Source: CAMLHP01 sp035759745
Lineage (GTDB): Bacteria > Gemmatimonadota > Gemmatimonadetes > Gemmatimonadales > GWC2-71-9
Reading direction: 5' to 3'
NCBI GenBank assembly: GCA_035759745.1
Contig: DASTUF010000013.1
Coordinates: 1 to 64,000, forward strand
DNA length: 64,000 bases
Shown: positions 15,257-24,004 of the stretch, piece after piece
Layout: each line of letters starts with the position of its first letter
How positions within the stretch are numbered: the first letter of the stretch is position 1
Notes under the pieces: generated by a model
Told to the model about the DNA's origin: nothing
Databases searched by the model: none
What the model saw: the letters and a program-made list of their open reading frames with translations, nothing else
Position numbers and translations under genes: made by a program

Positions 15257-16402
15257 ATGCCCGCACCCGCCACTCGGCTCTTCTTCACAGTATTTCTGGA
15301 TCTCATCGGTTTCGGCATCGTACTCCCGCTGCTGCCGAGCTTCGGATTCAGGTTCACCACCAGCGCCGCGCTCATCGGCGCCCTGGTCGCTACCGACTCA
15401 CTGCTGACCTTCGTGGTCGCTCCCTGGTGGGGGCGGCTGAGCGATCGCATCGGCCGACGACCGGTGCTGCTGGTCGGGCTGATGGGAAGCGTGCTTTCCT
15501 ATCTCGCGTTCGGCCTGGCGGGCAGCCTTGCGGTGCTGTTCCTCTCGCGGATCATCTCGGGCGCGACCGGCGCCACGATCCATGTGGCCCAGGCCTACCT
15601 CGCCGACGTGACCCCCGCCGAGCGGCGCTCGCACGCCATGGGGATGATCGGCGCCGCGTTCGGGCTGGGGTTTACGGTGGGTCCGGCCATCGGAGGCATC
15701 ACCAGCCGCTACGGTGATGCACTTCCGGGGCTGATCGCGGCAGGCATCGCCGCGGCGAACCTGCTGCTGGCCTGGCGCTGGCTGCCCGAGACCGACGTGC
15801 GGCGCCGCCCCGACTACCGTCCCCTGCCGCTCCGCGAGACTGGGTTGGGCCTGCCCGCCGGGATCATGTTCGCCTCGACCCTCGCCTTCACTGCGATCTA
15901 CGTTTCGTTCCCGCTCTTCGCCCAGGAAGTGCTGAACTACGAGCGTCCCGCCGTCTCGAGCTTCTTCGTGGTGATCGGGCTGGTGACGATCGTGGTACAG
16001 GGACGACTGGTGGGGAAGCTCGCTCCCCGGGTAGGCGAGCGACGCCTGGTGCTGATTGGTTCGCTGATCATGGCGGCGGGGTTCGGGCTGTTTCCGGTTG
16101 CTTCGGTGACCACTGCGGGACTGGTGTTGTGCCTGGTCGCGTTGACCAGCGGCTTCTGCCTGGTGGGTCCCAGCCTCGCGGGGCTGGTCTCGCGTCGCGC
16201 CCCGGCCGAGGGCCAGGGCCGGGTGCTGGGGCTGTTGCAGAGCGTGGGAGCGGTGGCGCGGATCGTGGGGCCGCCGACGCTTGGATTCGTGCAACAGGCG
16301 GCGGGGGCACCGGCACCGTTCTTCGCTGCAGCTGCCGCCGCGCTGGCGGCGGCGGTGGTGGCGTCAGTCGGGTCCGGAGAAAATCCGCTCCCAGCGGATT
16401 GA
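15257..16402 (+). CDS. MFS exporter of the TetA/multidrug type
   Basis: 381 residues with about 12 hydrophobic segments. Motif A between TM2 and TM3 is clear (GRLSDRIGRRPVLLVG), and TM1 begins LFFTVFLDLIGFGIVLPLLP as in TetA-class drug:H+ antiporters. TM4-TM5 has RIISGATGATIHVAQAYLADV and GFTVGPAIGG (motif C). It probably exports a drug or metabolite with proton antiport; the substrate cannot be read from sequence. The 3' end overlaps the convergent signal peptidase gene by 39 bases. Confidence 0.88.
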   Translation: MPAPATRLFFTVFLDLIGFGIVLPLLPSFGFRFTTSAALIGALVATDSLLTFVVAPWWGRLSDRIGRRPVLLVGLMGSVLSYLAFGLAGSLAVLFLSRIISGATGATIHVAQAYLADVTPAERRSHAMGMIGAAFGLGFTVGPAIGGITSRYGDALPGLIAAGIAAANLLLAWRWLPETDVRRRPDYRPLPLRETGLGLPAGIMFASTLAFTAIYVSFPLFAQEVLNYERPAVSSFFVVIGLVTIVVQGRLVGKLAPRVGERRLVLIGSLIMAAGFGLFPVASVTTAGLVLCLVALTSGFCLVGPSLAGLVSRRAPAEGQGRVLGLLQSVGAVARIVGPPTLGFVQQAAGAPAPFFAAAAAALAAAVVASVGSGENPLPAD

Positions 16403-17083
16403 CGTCAGGAACGGCAGCGGGCTGAGGCTGGCCTGGTCGTACGAGTAGTAGATGAACATCGGCGAACCGCGAAGGCTCTCGCGCGCCAGGAATCCCCAGT
16501 AGCGGCTGTCGTAGGAGTTGGCCCGGTTGTCGCCCATCACGAACAGCGAACCGGCCGGCACCACCAGCGGGCCCCAGTTGCGGGGATCAGGCGCATACTC
16601 GCCGGTATCGGTGCGCGCGAGGTACGGTATCTGCCACTCCCGCATCCGCTCGCGGTAGGGACTCGAACGCTGGCCGCTGTTGCCCGGAATGATATAGGGC
16701 TCCGGCACGAGATCACCATCGCGATACAGCGCGCCTTCCCGCATTTCCAGCGTGTCCCCCGCGATGCCCAGCAGCCGCTTCACCACCTTCATGTCCGCGT
16801 CTTCCTTCGAGTCGAACACGACGATGTCGCCGTGGCGCGGCTCGCGCACCGCCGGCAGCCTGCTGTGGAGGAACGGGATCTCGGCGCCATAGAGCGCCTT
16901 GTTGACGAAGAGCCAGTCGCCCACCAGCAGCGTGCGCTCCATGCTGCTCGAAGGGATGTGGAATCCCTCCAGCACGAAGGCGCGCAGCACCAGGAAGATG
17001 AGCAGCGCTCCTCCCAGCGACCGGGTCCAGTCCCAGAGTATCGCGCCCGAGCGGCGCAGCGTTGCGCGGAGTGGTGGCATCAT
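16364..17083 (-). CDS. lepB: Signal peptidase I (second of a tandem pair)
   Basis: 239 residues. One N-terminal membrane segment (ALLIFLVLRAFVLEGF) is followed by the catalytic Ser in IPSSSMERTL (Ser47) and the general base Lys in VVKRLLGIAGD (Lys102). The conserved box GDNRANSYDSRYWGF is also present. The enzyme cuts signal peptides from exported proteins at the periplasmic membrane face. It starts with an ATGA overlap on the first lepB copy. The two copies share the same architecture but are clearly diverged, suggesting different substrates or expression. Confidence 0.93.
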   Translation of the reverse strand: MMPPLRATLRRSGAILWDWTRSLGGALLIFLVLRAFVLEGFHIPSSSMERTLLVGDWLFVNKALYGAEIPFLHSRLPAVREPRHGDIVVFDSKEDADMKVVKRLLGIAGDTLEMREGALYRDGDLVPEPYIIPGNSGQRSSPYRERMREWQIPYLARTDTGEYAPDPRNWGPLVVPAGSLFVMGDNRANSYDSRYWGFLARESLRGSPMFIYYSYDQASLSPLPFLTSIRWERIFSGPD

Positions 17084-17790
17084 GATGGGTGATGCAGCAG
17101 GCGCCCCCAGCGAATTGCGGTGAGGAACTTCAGGGACCGCCAGCTGTCCGGGTTGTAGCTGTAATAGATGACGATGGGGGTGCCCCGGATGTTTCGCCGC
17201 GGCAGGAATCCCCAGTAGCGCCCGTCGTACGAGTCGTCGCGGTTGTCGCCCATGACAAAGAACGAGTCCGGTGGCACCACGATCGGGCCCCAGTTCTGGA
17301 GATCGGGCTGGTACGTGGTGGGATCGACGCCAGCGAGGTGCTGCACCTGCCATGACCGCATCTGGGCCCGCGCCCGGGGCGACTCGCTCTTGGTGATGTC
17401 CGAGTGAACCACGAACGGTTCGGGCTGCAATTTCCCATCCCGGTACACCTGGCCATGGCGCATCTCGAGCGTGTCCCCCGCCACGCCGATCACGCGCTTG
17501 ACGATGTCCATGCCCTCCTCTTCCACCGAGTCGAACACCACAACGTCACCGCGTTCCGGTTCGCGAAACGCCGGCAGGCGGATGCCGGTGAATGGCACCA
17601 CCGCGCCGTATACCGCCTTGTTCACGAAGAGGAAGTCGCCGGGAAGCAGGGTGTTCACCATGCTCGGCGACGGGATCCGGAACGCCTCGACCAGGAAGAT
17701 TTTGAGGAACAGCCAGATCACCACCGCGATGGCGATCGACTTGCCCCATTCCTTGAGCGCCGAACGCGGTGCCGCGCCTGCCTCGGTCAT
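17080..17790 (-). CDS. lepB: Signal peptidase I (first of a tandem pair)
   Basis: 236 residues. A membrane anchor (IAIAVVIWLFLKIFLVEAF, residues ~19-37) is followed by the nucleophile in IPSPSMVNTL (Ser43), the Lys base in DIVKRVIGVAGD (Lys98) and the box GDNRDDSYDGRYWGF. The function is type I leader peptidase. Its start overlaps the upstream lipoprotein gene stop by 4 nt and its stop overlaps the second lepB, so all three are translated as a unit. Tandem lepB genes are not rare, but their position behind an efflux and peptidase run is unusual. Confidence 0.93.
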   Translation of the reverse strand: MTEAGAAPRSALKEWGKSIAIAVVIWLFLKIFLVEAFRIPSPSMVNTLLPGDFLFVNKAVYGAVVPFTGIRLPAFREPERGDVVVFDSVEEEGMDIVKRVIGVAGDTLEMRHGQVYRDGKLQPEPFVVHSDITKSESPRARAQMRSWQVQHLAGVDPTTYQPDLQNWGPIVVPPDSFFVMGDNRDDSYDGRYWGFLPRRNIRGTPIVIYYSYNPDSWRSLKFLTAIRWGRLLHHPS

Positions 17791-18863
17791 TCCACCCAGT
17801 CCGCGATGAAGATGTTGGTTTCACCCTCGGCGCCGCTCCGGTTGGATGCGAAGACCAGCTGGCTGCCGTCGGGGCTGAAGATCGGGAAGCCATCGAAGAG
17901 GTCGGACGTCGTCACCTGCTCGACGTCGCCGCTGGCCAGGTCCAGCAGGAACAGGTCGAAGTTCCGCCCCCGGGGCGTCGGGTAGTTCGACGCGAAGATG
18001 ACGCGCTTGCCGTCGGGGTGGAAGAAGGGCGCGAAGTTGGCGCCGCCCAGGTGGGTCACCTGGCGCGCGCCCGACCCGTCGGCATTCGCCACCCAGAGTT
18101 CCAGCTGGCTGGGCCGCACCAGCCGTTGCGCCAGCAGGCGCTGGTAGTCGGCGGAGTCAGCGGCCGTCTCGGGGTACTGCGCCCGCCAGACAATCCGGGT
18201 GCCGTCCGGCGAGAAGAACGCGCCGCCGTCGTACCCCACACGATTGGTCACCCGGCGCACGTCCGACCCATCCACGTTCATGACGTACAGCTCGATGTCG
18301 CCGTCGCGGGTGCTGGTAAAGATCAGCTTCTGTCCGTCCGGCGAGACCGTGGCCTCGGCGTTGTAGGCGCCGTTGTCGGTGAGCTGGCGCAGGTCGCTGC
18401 CATCGGGCCGCGCGGTGAAGATCTCGAACTGGCCCACGGGCCAGACGTAACCCTGGGAAAAGTCGGGCGGCTCGGGACAGGCCGGTGACGCAAGGTGGGT
18501 GGAACTGTAGAGGATCCGGCGATCGCCGTCGTAGAAATATCCGCAGGTCGTCCGGCCCTGGCCGTTCGAGACCCGCCGCATGTTGCTGCCGTCGGTGTTC
18601 ATGATGTACTGCTGGTCGCAGCCGGCTTCGGTGTCTTCCTGCCGCTGGAAGATCAGCTGCTTCCCGTCGGAGGAGAAATAGGCCTCGGCGTTGTTGCCGC
18701 CGAACGTCAGCTGCCGAACGTTGGCCAGGTGGCGTTCGCCCGGCAGGACCAGCCCGTTGCTGTCCGGCGCGGAGGCCGACGCCGCGGGCGGCTCGGGCCG
18801 GTTTCCGGACCCGCTGCAGCCGGCCAGCGCCAGCGATGCCATGATCAACACTTCGAAACGCAC
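17787..18863 (-). CDS. TolB-like WD40 (PD40) beta-propeller lipoprotein
   Basis: 358 residues. The lipobox is SLALAGC. Repeated PD40/TolB-type motifs cover the whole mature protein (AYFSSDGKQLIF, NTDGSNMRRV, ATVSPDGQKLIFTSTRDGDIELYVMNVDGSDVRRVT, FFSPDGTRIVW, PIFSPDGSQLVFASNR). It is a six- or seven-bladed propeller exposed in the periplasm, without the N-terminal TolB domain. The role is probably protein or ligand binding. It is translationally coupled to lepB and lies 52 nt downstream of the Bcp gene. Confidence 0.85.
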   Translation of the reverse strand: MRFEVLIMASLALAGCSGSGNRPEPPAASASAPDSNGLVLPGERHLANVRQLTFGGNNAEAYFSSDGKQLIFQRQEDTEAGCDQQYIMNTDGSNMRRVSNGQGRTTCGYFYDGDRRILYSSTHLASPACPEPPDFSQGYVWPVGQFEIFTARPDGSDLRQLTDNGAYNAEATVSPDGQKLIFTSTRDGDIELYVMNVDGSDVRRVTNRVGYDGGAFFSPDGTRIVWRAQYPETAADSADYQRLLAQRLVRPSQLELWVANADGSGARQVTHLGGANFAPFFHPDGKRVIFASNYPTPRGRNFDLFLLDLASGDVEQVTTSDLFDGFPIFSPDGSQLVFASNRSGAEGETNIFIADWVE

Positions 18864-18915
18864 TATATCCTTCCTTCTATTCAGTCGGGGGAGTCGTCAA
18901 ACATAGTGGAAAGCC

Positions 18916-19413
18916 TCATGCCGCCTGCAGCCGCTCCAGCGCTGCCCGGATCCTGCCCGCATGGCCAGCCGCGCGAGTCCGGGGAAACAGCTGCGCGATC
19001 CGGCCGTCCGGATCGATGATCACCGTGGTGCGGATGAGGCCGACGTAGGTCCGGCCATACAGCTGCTTCTCGCCCCATGCGCCATACCGTTCGGCGACGC
19101 GGTGCCCCTCGTCCACCAGGAGCGGGAACGGCAGCCGGTACCTGGCGCGGAAGGCGCGGTGTGTTTCCGCGTCATCGGGCGAGACACCAAGCACCACCGC
19201 TCCGGCCGCGCGCAGCGCCTCCCAGCTGTCTCGCAGTTCGCAGGCCTGGGTGGTGCAGGCGGGCGTGTCATCCGCGGGGTAGAAATAGAGCACGACCCAC
19301 CGGCCCCGCTGCTCCGCCAGCGACACCGGTGTCCCATCCTGGTCCTCGAGCACGAACTTTGGCGCCATCGCGCCAACCGCGAGTCCGGCGGCGCTGCGGG
19401 ACTTGGCTCCCAC
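18916..19413 (-). CDS. bcp: Bcp-type thiol peroxidase (peroxiredoxin)
   Basis: 165 residues from GTG 19413, whose first bases overlap the upstream stop as TAGTG. An ATG at 19368 would remove the conserved LAVGAMAPKF start and is less likely. The Bcp/PrxQ signature TPACTTQACELRD is present: peroxidatic Cys53 and resolving Cys58 five residues later, with DDTPAC typical of the family. It reduces hydrogen peroxide and organic peroxides using thioredoxin. No export signal is seen, so it is cytoplasmic. It is coupled to the carboxypeptidase gene. Confidence 0.92.
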   Translation of the reverse strand: MGAKSRSAAGLAVGAMAPKFVLEDQDGTPVSLAEQRGRWVVLYFYPADDTPACTTQACELRDSWEALRAAGAVVLGVSPDDAETHRAFRARYRLPFPLLVDEGHRVAERYGAWGEKQLYGRTYVGLIRTTVIIDPDGRIAQLFPRTRAAGHAGRIRAALERLQAA

Positions 19414-21008
19414 TACTCGCCGCTTCCGAACTGGCCCGACGCCAGGGGGCCGCGCAGCCGAAGAATCGGATAGTCGGCTCCGGTGACCAGGACATCGTCC
19501 ATCAGGTTCCACGCGACCACGCCATCCTCGCTGGCCGGCTCCAGGATGTAGGCGGCCAGCACGCCCGCCTGTTGCGCGGTTGGCACCAGCCACCAGGTCC
19601 CCTCGCCACTCGCCGGTCCTTCGACCCAGGCGCCATCCACGCTGGTCAGTCGATGCTGCTCGAACTCGCGCCTGGCGTGCGACACGCTGTCGATCCTGAA
19701 GCGCTCGGCGGGCGCTTCCCACCCGCTCGGCACCCGCACCACTCGCACCCCGTGGCGGCGAAGCAGTTCCACCACCTTCTGCTGCTGATCCGGGACCAGG
19801 TACGCCGACGGTATCGCTTCGCTGCGGCGCGCGGCGAAGCGGTCCCAGACCGGCATGCGGATGGTGCGGAACTCGCCGGTGCGCCGGCGGCGGGCGTAGC
19901 CGTGCGAGCCGTCACCATCGGAATGGGTGATCTCGGCGATGACCTCACGCTCCTGTGCCTGCGCCAGCCGCTGGCGCACCGCGACCGAGTCCGGCGCCCA
20001 CGCCTCGCGGGTGCGCTGGGCAATCTCGTCCTGCCGTTCGATCAGCAGGCTCAATACCTCGCGGACGAAGGCATAGCTCGCGGCCACGCGGGTCTCGAAG
20101 GGATCATTGCTGTAGGCTTCGCTCAGGATCGACACCCGGTTGCGCATCGCGTGCCAGTTGCTGCCGTAGCGCGCCTTGCCGTCGTATGTCTCCCATCCCT
20201 GGCGAAGCGAATCCGGATCCTGATTGCGGAAGTTGCCGTAGGGAAACGTCCGGATTCCGTGCCGCTCGCGCATCCGCTCGGCCACCTCGGGAAGGAATGT
20301 GTCCTGGACGAAACGGTTGATCGGCGGGTTGTTGGGATTGAGTCCGGGCGACCAGGTCAGCGCGTAGCCGTGATAGCTGCCGTTGGTGGTGTGGAGGTCG
20401 ATGAAGACGTCCGGATCCCAGCGGGTGATCAGCTCGACCGAGGCGCGCGACTCGGGCGCCTCCAGCTTCACGTAGTCGCGGTTGAGGTCCAGGCCCTGGC
20501 CATTGCTGCGGCGGCCGACGGTCTCGGGTCCGTTCTGGCCCGGACGATTCACCGCGCCCGGCGCCCATGCTTCGTTGCCGTCCGCGTTGTAGATCGGCAC
20601 GACCAGCAGCACCACGCTGTCCAGCAGCGAACGCAGCGACCCCAGCGTCAGCTCGCGCAGCAGCATCTGCGCCGCTTCCTTCCCCTCGACCTCACCGGCG
20701 TGGATGTTCGCCTGGAGGTACACCACCGGCTTGCCGGAGGCGTGGGCCGCCTCGGCGCCGGTCACCAGCGGCCGCGACGCCAGCACCACCGGGATCTCCC
20801 GGCCCTCGGTGCTTCGCCCCATCGTCCACACCTTGATACCGGCACCCCGCCGTTCGAGCTCGTCCAGGAAGTCGAGCACATCCTGGTGCGTTGAGGTCTC
20901 GCGGTAGTCGGTGCGCTCGGCGCGGGTCTGCTGCGCGGCCAGCGGCACCGCGCTGCCCAGCAGGAGCGCGGTGAGCACGCAGGAGGAAGGGCGAAGGGCG
21001 ACTCTCAT
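19413..21008 (-). CDS. M14-family zinc carboxypeptidase, exported
   Basis: 531 residues with a signal peptide ending near AAQQ. The zinc site is visible as HAGEVEGKE (His103, Glu106), and the third ligand is probably the His in VFIDLHTTNGS. A candidate catalytic Glu lies in SILSEAYS. The segment LDLNRDYVKLEAPES is typical of M14 peptidases. The C-terminal ~200 residues form an extra domain without recognised motifs. It likely trims peptides or peptidoglycan in the periplasm. It is coupled on both sides: ATGA with the gene upstream and TAGTG with bcp downstream. Confidence 0.88.
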   Translation of the reverse strand: MRVALRPSSCVLTALLLGSAVPLAAQQTRAERTDYRETSTHQDVLDFLDELERRGAGIKVWTMGRSTEGREIPVVLASRPLVTGAEAAHASGKPVVYLQANIHAGEVEGKEAAQMLLRELTLGSLRSLLDSVVLLVVPIYNADGNEAWAPGAVNRPGQNGPETVGRRSNGQGLDLNRDYVKLEAPESRASVELITRWDPDVFIDLHTTNGSYHGYALTWSPGLNPNNPPINRFVQDTFLPEVAERMRERHGIRTFPYGNFRNQDPDSLRQGWETYDGKARYGSNWHAMRNRVSILSEAYSNDPFETRVAASYAFVREVLSLLIERQDEIAQRTREAWAPDSVAVRQRLAQAQEREVIAEITHSDGDGSHGYARRRRTGEFRTIRMPVWDRFAARRSEAIPSAYLVPDQQQKVVELLRRHGVRVVRVPSGWEAPAERFRIDSVSHARREFEQHRLTSVDGAWVEGPASGEGTWWLVPTAQQAGVLAAYILEPASEDGVVAWNLMDDVLVTGADYPILRLRGPLASGQFGSGE

Positions 21009-22921
21009 GGCGCTCGGGTAGTAATGCGGAGGCGGATCACGTCGGGAAACCCGTCCTCCAGCGTGAAGGTCATCTCGGGCACCAGGGCACGGCCGCCCCT
21101 GCTGCCGAGCTCGAGATCCTGCGCGGACGCATGTTGTTGCCAGCCGTCCACCAGTTCGGAACGCATGACGACAGCCGGGTCGTTGGACGCCGCCAGCAGC
21201 AGCCCCAGGCGATCCTGCTCATCCGGGACTGCGGCGGCGAGCGCGCCAACCAGAAGATACCCCAGGACGTGCGGCTCGTCGGGATTGCTCCGCGCGATCC
21301 GCAGCCGCTTCTCGCGCTCACCCACCGCGAGGAGCGGGAACCGCTGAGCCAGCTGCTCGAGCACTCTGCTGGTGCGCCACTCCGCCACGCCTTCGGCGAT
21401 CCAGGCGTCGGGCGCATGCAGGGCCACGATATCACCGGTGTCATTGGCGATTCGCAGCCGGCGAACCCGTTCGAACGCGAGATGCTGCCATTCGTGCAGG
21501 GCGGCACCCAGCGCCAGCAAGGGTACGTACGACGGGTCCACCTCGATCACGTCGGCCGGCTCGAGAAAGCCGCTGGTTCTGGCCATCGCCTGCTGGCGGA
21601 CCGTCGTCAGCATCACGGTGTCCTCGCCCCAGTCGATCCACGCCTCGGGGCCGAAGTCCGGCGCCGCCTGGCGGGCCGACAGCAGCAGTGCCCGGCGGCC
21701 GTGGCGTTCGAGCCAGCGCCCGGCGGCCCAGTTCTCCGCAACGTACAACCGATCGAAGAGCGGATCGGGAATCCCGTAGCGGGGCACCGCCTGTGGGTAC
21801 GAGAAATGGCGCCCGCGCACTTCCGGGATCGGCAGCGAGTCGAGCACCCCTTCCCAGCCGGAGGCGGCCAGCATCAGCGGGCTCGCCGCGCTGTCGCCGC
21901 CAATCCAGGGTACCAGCAGGAGGAACTGCACCGCTGCCGCGTGCCACCGTTCCGCCATGCGAAAGGCATCGAGCCACGCCGTCACCTTGGGCGCCTCGGC
22001 CGGTCTCGCTCGCTGGAGGTCGGAGGTGAGGACCGCCGCAAATCCGCTATCGGTGGCTTCGAGCACCCGCAGCCGGTACAACGCGTCCACCACGGCATCG
22101 GACGCGGTGACGCTGCTGTCGATCCAGCCCAGGGCACGGAGGCCGGGCACCGCATCGTCTGCCGTCAGCCCCGGCAGGCGCGCGGTGGCGAAGTGCTGGG
22201 CAGCATCCCGGAGGTCGGTGAGCAGGGCGCCTCGCGGCCGGAATATCCGGTCAAACGCCGCGCGGGCACCAGGCGATGGCAGCTGCTGCTCGATCTCGGC
22301 AAGCGTCCGCTGCGACGCCGCTACCAGTTCGTCGCGGTTGGCGCGGCCGAGCGCGCGGGCCACGCTGACCGACTGGAGATCCGCCCCGTCGAGTGGCGCC
22401 ATGCCGGAGGCACGCGCCAGCTCGCGGTAGCGCTCCGCATCGTCGGCCGGAAGCGCCCGTGCCGCGGCAACCCACGCGCCCGGGAGGCGGCTGCTTCCGG
22501 GACGGACACCGAGCAGGATTTCGCGCTGGGTGAAGCGAGGGAGGGTGGGATAGAACTCGGTGACGTCCTGCAGTCGCGCAGCGGCCCAGGGGCGCACCGC
22601 CCCCGTGTCAGCGTGGGCCGTGCCGCGAAGTACGCCACCGCGGATGGAGCCTCGAAACTGCAGCCCACCGTCGACGTCGGTCTCGAATCGGAGCTCGTCC
22701 TGGTCGGCCAGGTGCGCGCCGAGCAGGTCCACCGGCCGCTCCTCACCCTCGAGCCAGATGGTGCCGCTCAGTTCGTCGCCCCGCCGCGCCAGCACCAGCT
22801 CGCCCCGCAGCCTGCCGGTCACGCCACCGCCGAGCGCCAGGGCCCACCTGCCCTCGACCTGCGCCCCGAGCGCCGCAGGGACCAGGACCAGCGCGAGGGC
22901 GACGACGCAGCGGAGCAACAC
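21005..22921 (-). CDS. Exported protein with HExxH motif, putative metallopeptidase
   Basis: 638 residues with a Sec signal (MLLRCVVALALVLVPAALGAQ). A beta-rich N-terminal part (residues ~25-110) looks lipocalin-like (LSGTIWLEGEERPVDLLG). The C-terminal third holds HEWQH (HExxH) followed about 40 residues later by AEGVAEWRTSR, the spacing expected of a gluzincin zinc peptidase with Glu as third ligand. I do not recognise the exact family. It starts 9 nt after the adaptor gene and overlaps the M14 gene by 4 nt, so a peptidase pair is made with the efflux pump. Confidence 0.7.
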   Translation of the reverse strand: MLLRCVVALALVLVPAALGAQVEGRWALALGGGVTGRLRGELVLARRGDELSGTIWLEGEERPVDLLGAHLADQDELRFETDVDGGLQFRGSIRGGVLRGTAHADTGAVRPWAAARLQDVTEFYPTLPRFTQREILLGVRPGSSRLPGAWVAAARALPADDAERYRELARASGMAPLDGADLQSVSVARALGRANRDELVAASQRTLAEIEQQLPSPGARAAFDRIFRPRGALLTDLRDAAQHFATARLPGLTADDAVPGLRALGWIDSSVTASDAVVDALYRLRVLEATDSGFAAVLTSDLQRARPAEAPKVTAWLDAFRMAERWHAAAVQFLLLVPWIGGDSAASPLMLAASGWEGVLDSLPIPEVRGRHFSYPQAVPRYGIPDPLFDRLYVAENWAAGRWLERHGRRALLLSARQAAPDFGPEAWIDWGEDTVMLTTVRQQAMARTSGFLEPADVIEVDPSYVPLLALGAALHEWQHLAFERVRRLRIANDTGDIVALHAPDAWIAEGVAEWRTSRVLEQLAQRFPLLAVGEREKRLRIARSNPDEPHVLGYLLVGALAAAVPDEQDRLGLLLAASNDPAVVMRSELVDGWQQHASAQDLELGSRGGRALVPEMTFTLEDGFPDVIRLRITTRAP

Positions 22922-22930
22922 CGGGTCGTC

Positions 22931-24004
22931 CTACTCCCGCCCGCTCTCCCGCACGCGTTCCACGACGGTGGGCGCCACCGGCGCGCCGTCCTGCAGCATC
23001 GCAAGGCCGCCCACCACCACCTGCTCTCCGGCCTCGACACCACTGCGAGCCTCGACGAAGCCCGGGGTGCGGACGCCGAGCGTCACCTGCCGCCGCAACG
23101 CCTTGCCATCCTTGGCCACCCACACCACATCAACGCCTTGCAGCGAGACCACCGCGTCCTCCGGGATCACCACCGCCGAGGGCCGAACGGCAGTGGCCAG
23201 CCTCGCTTCGATGAACATGCCGGCCTGCAGCGAGTTGTCGCCGTTGGGCACGACCGCCTTCACGGTGATCGTCCGTCCCGGGAGCTGCACCACCGGGTCG
23301 ACGAAGTCCACGGTGCCGGTGAAGGTGCGGTCGGCCAGCGCGGCCACCTGGAATTCGACCTTCTGGCCCCGCTCGAGAATCGCGGCGTAGCGCTCCGGCA
23401 CCGTGAAGACCGCGCGCTGGGGATTGACCGTCTGCAGCGTCGCGAGCGGAGTCTGGCTGGTGACGTAGTCTCCTACGCTCACCGAGCGCGCACCCATCAC
23501 CCCGGCGAAGGGAGCCCGCACGGTGGTGCGATTGAGCCGGGTCTGCAGCAGCGCGAAACTGGCCTCGGCCGAACGCGCCGCGGCATCGGCTCGCTCGAGC
23601 TCGGCCTGGGAGCTGGCCTGATCTGCCAGCAGCGCCTTGGTCCGCTCCAGGTTCTGCCTCGCAAGGTCGCGGTCAGCACGGGCTCGCGCGACTTCGGCCG
23701 ACAATTCGGCGTCGTCGATCTTGAACAGCCCGGTGCCTCGGCCCACCCGCGCGCCCTCGCGCAACAGGATGGCCGTGATGCGCCCGTCCACCTCGGGACG
23801 CAGCTCGATCTGCTGCATCGCCTCGATCTGGCCGGTGGCCTGGATCGCGTCGATCACGGTATCGGCGGCGGCGACCACCACCTCCACCGGCATCGGGGGC
23901 ATCTCACCACCGGGCGGGCCGCCGGCGGCGCCAGCCTCGGGATCGGCACTGTTGCAGGCGGCCAGCACCAGTGCGGCCGCGACGGTCGTCAGGATATGTC
24001 TCAC
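22931..24004 (-). CDS. RND efflux periplasmic adaptor (membrane fusion lipoprotein)
   Basis: 357 residues. The lipobox is LVLAAC. The biotinyl-lipoyl halves flank a coiled-coil hairpin: RPEVDGRITAILLREGARVGRGTGLFKID, then ARADRDLARQNLERTKALLADQASSQAELERADAA, then TTVRAPFAGVMGARSVSVGDYVTSQT. This is the AcrA/MexA arrangement, bridging pump and TolC channel in the periplasm. It overlaps the TolC gene by 4 nt. The substrates cannot be told from sequence. Confidence 0.93.
   Translation of the reverse strand: MRHILTTVAAALVLAACNSADPEAGAAGGPPGGEMPPMPVEVVVAAADTVIDAIQATGQIEAMQQIELRPEVDGRITAILLREGARVGRGTGLFKIDDAELSAEVARARADRDLARQNLERTKALLADQASSQAELERADAAARSAEASFALLQTRLNRTTVRAPFAGVMGARSVSVGDYVTSQTPLATLQTVNPQRAVFTVPERYAAILERGQKVEFQVAALADRTFTGTVDFVDPVVQLPGRTITVKAVVPNGDNSLQAGMFIEARLATAVRPSAVVIPEDAVVSLQGVDVVWVAKDGKALRRQVTLGVRTPGFVEARSGVEAGEQVVVGGLAMLQDGAPVAPTVVERVRESGRE

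Noticed and set aside
15257..16402. A dedicated tetracycline resistance gene
   Set aside because: The MFS motifs are shared by many exporters; the sequence gives no proof of a tetracycline substrate.
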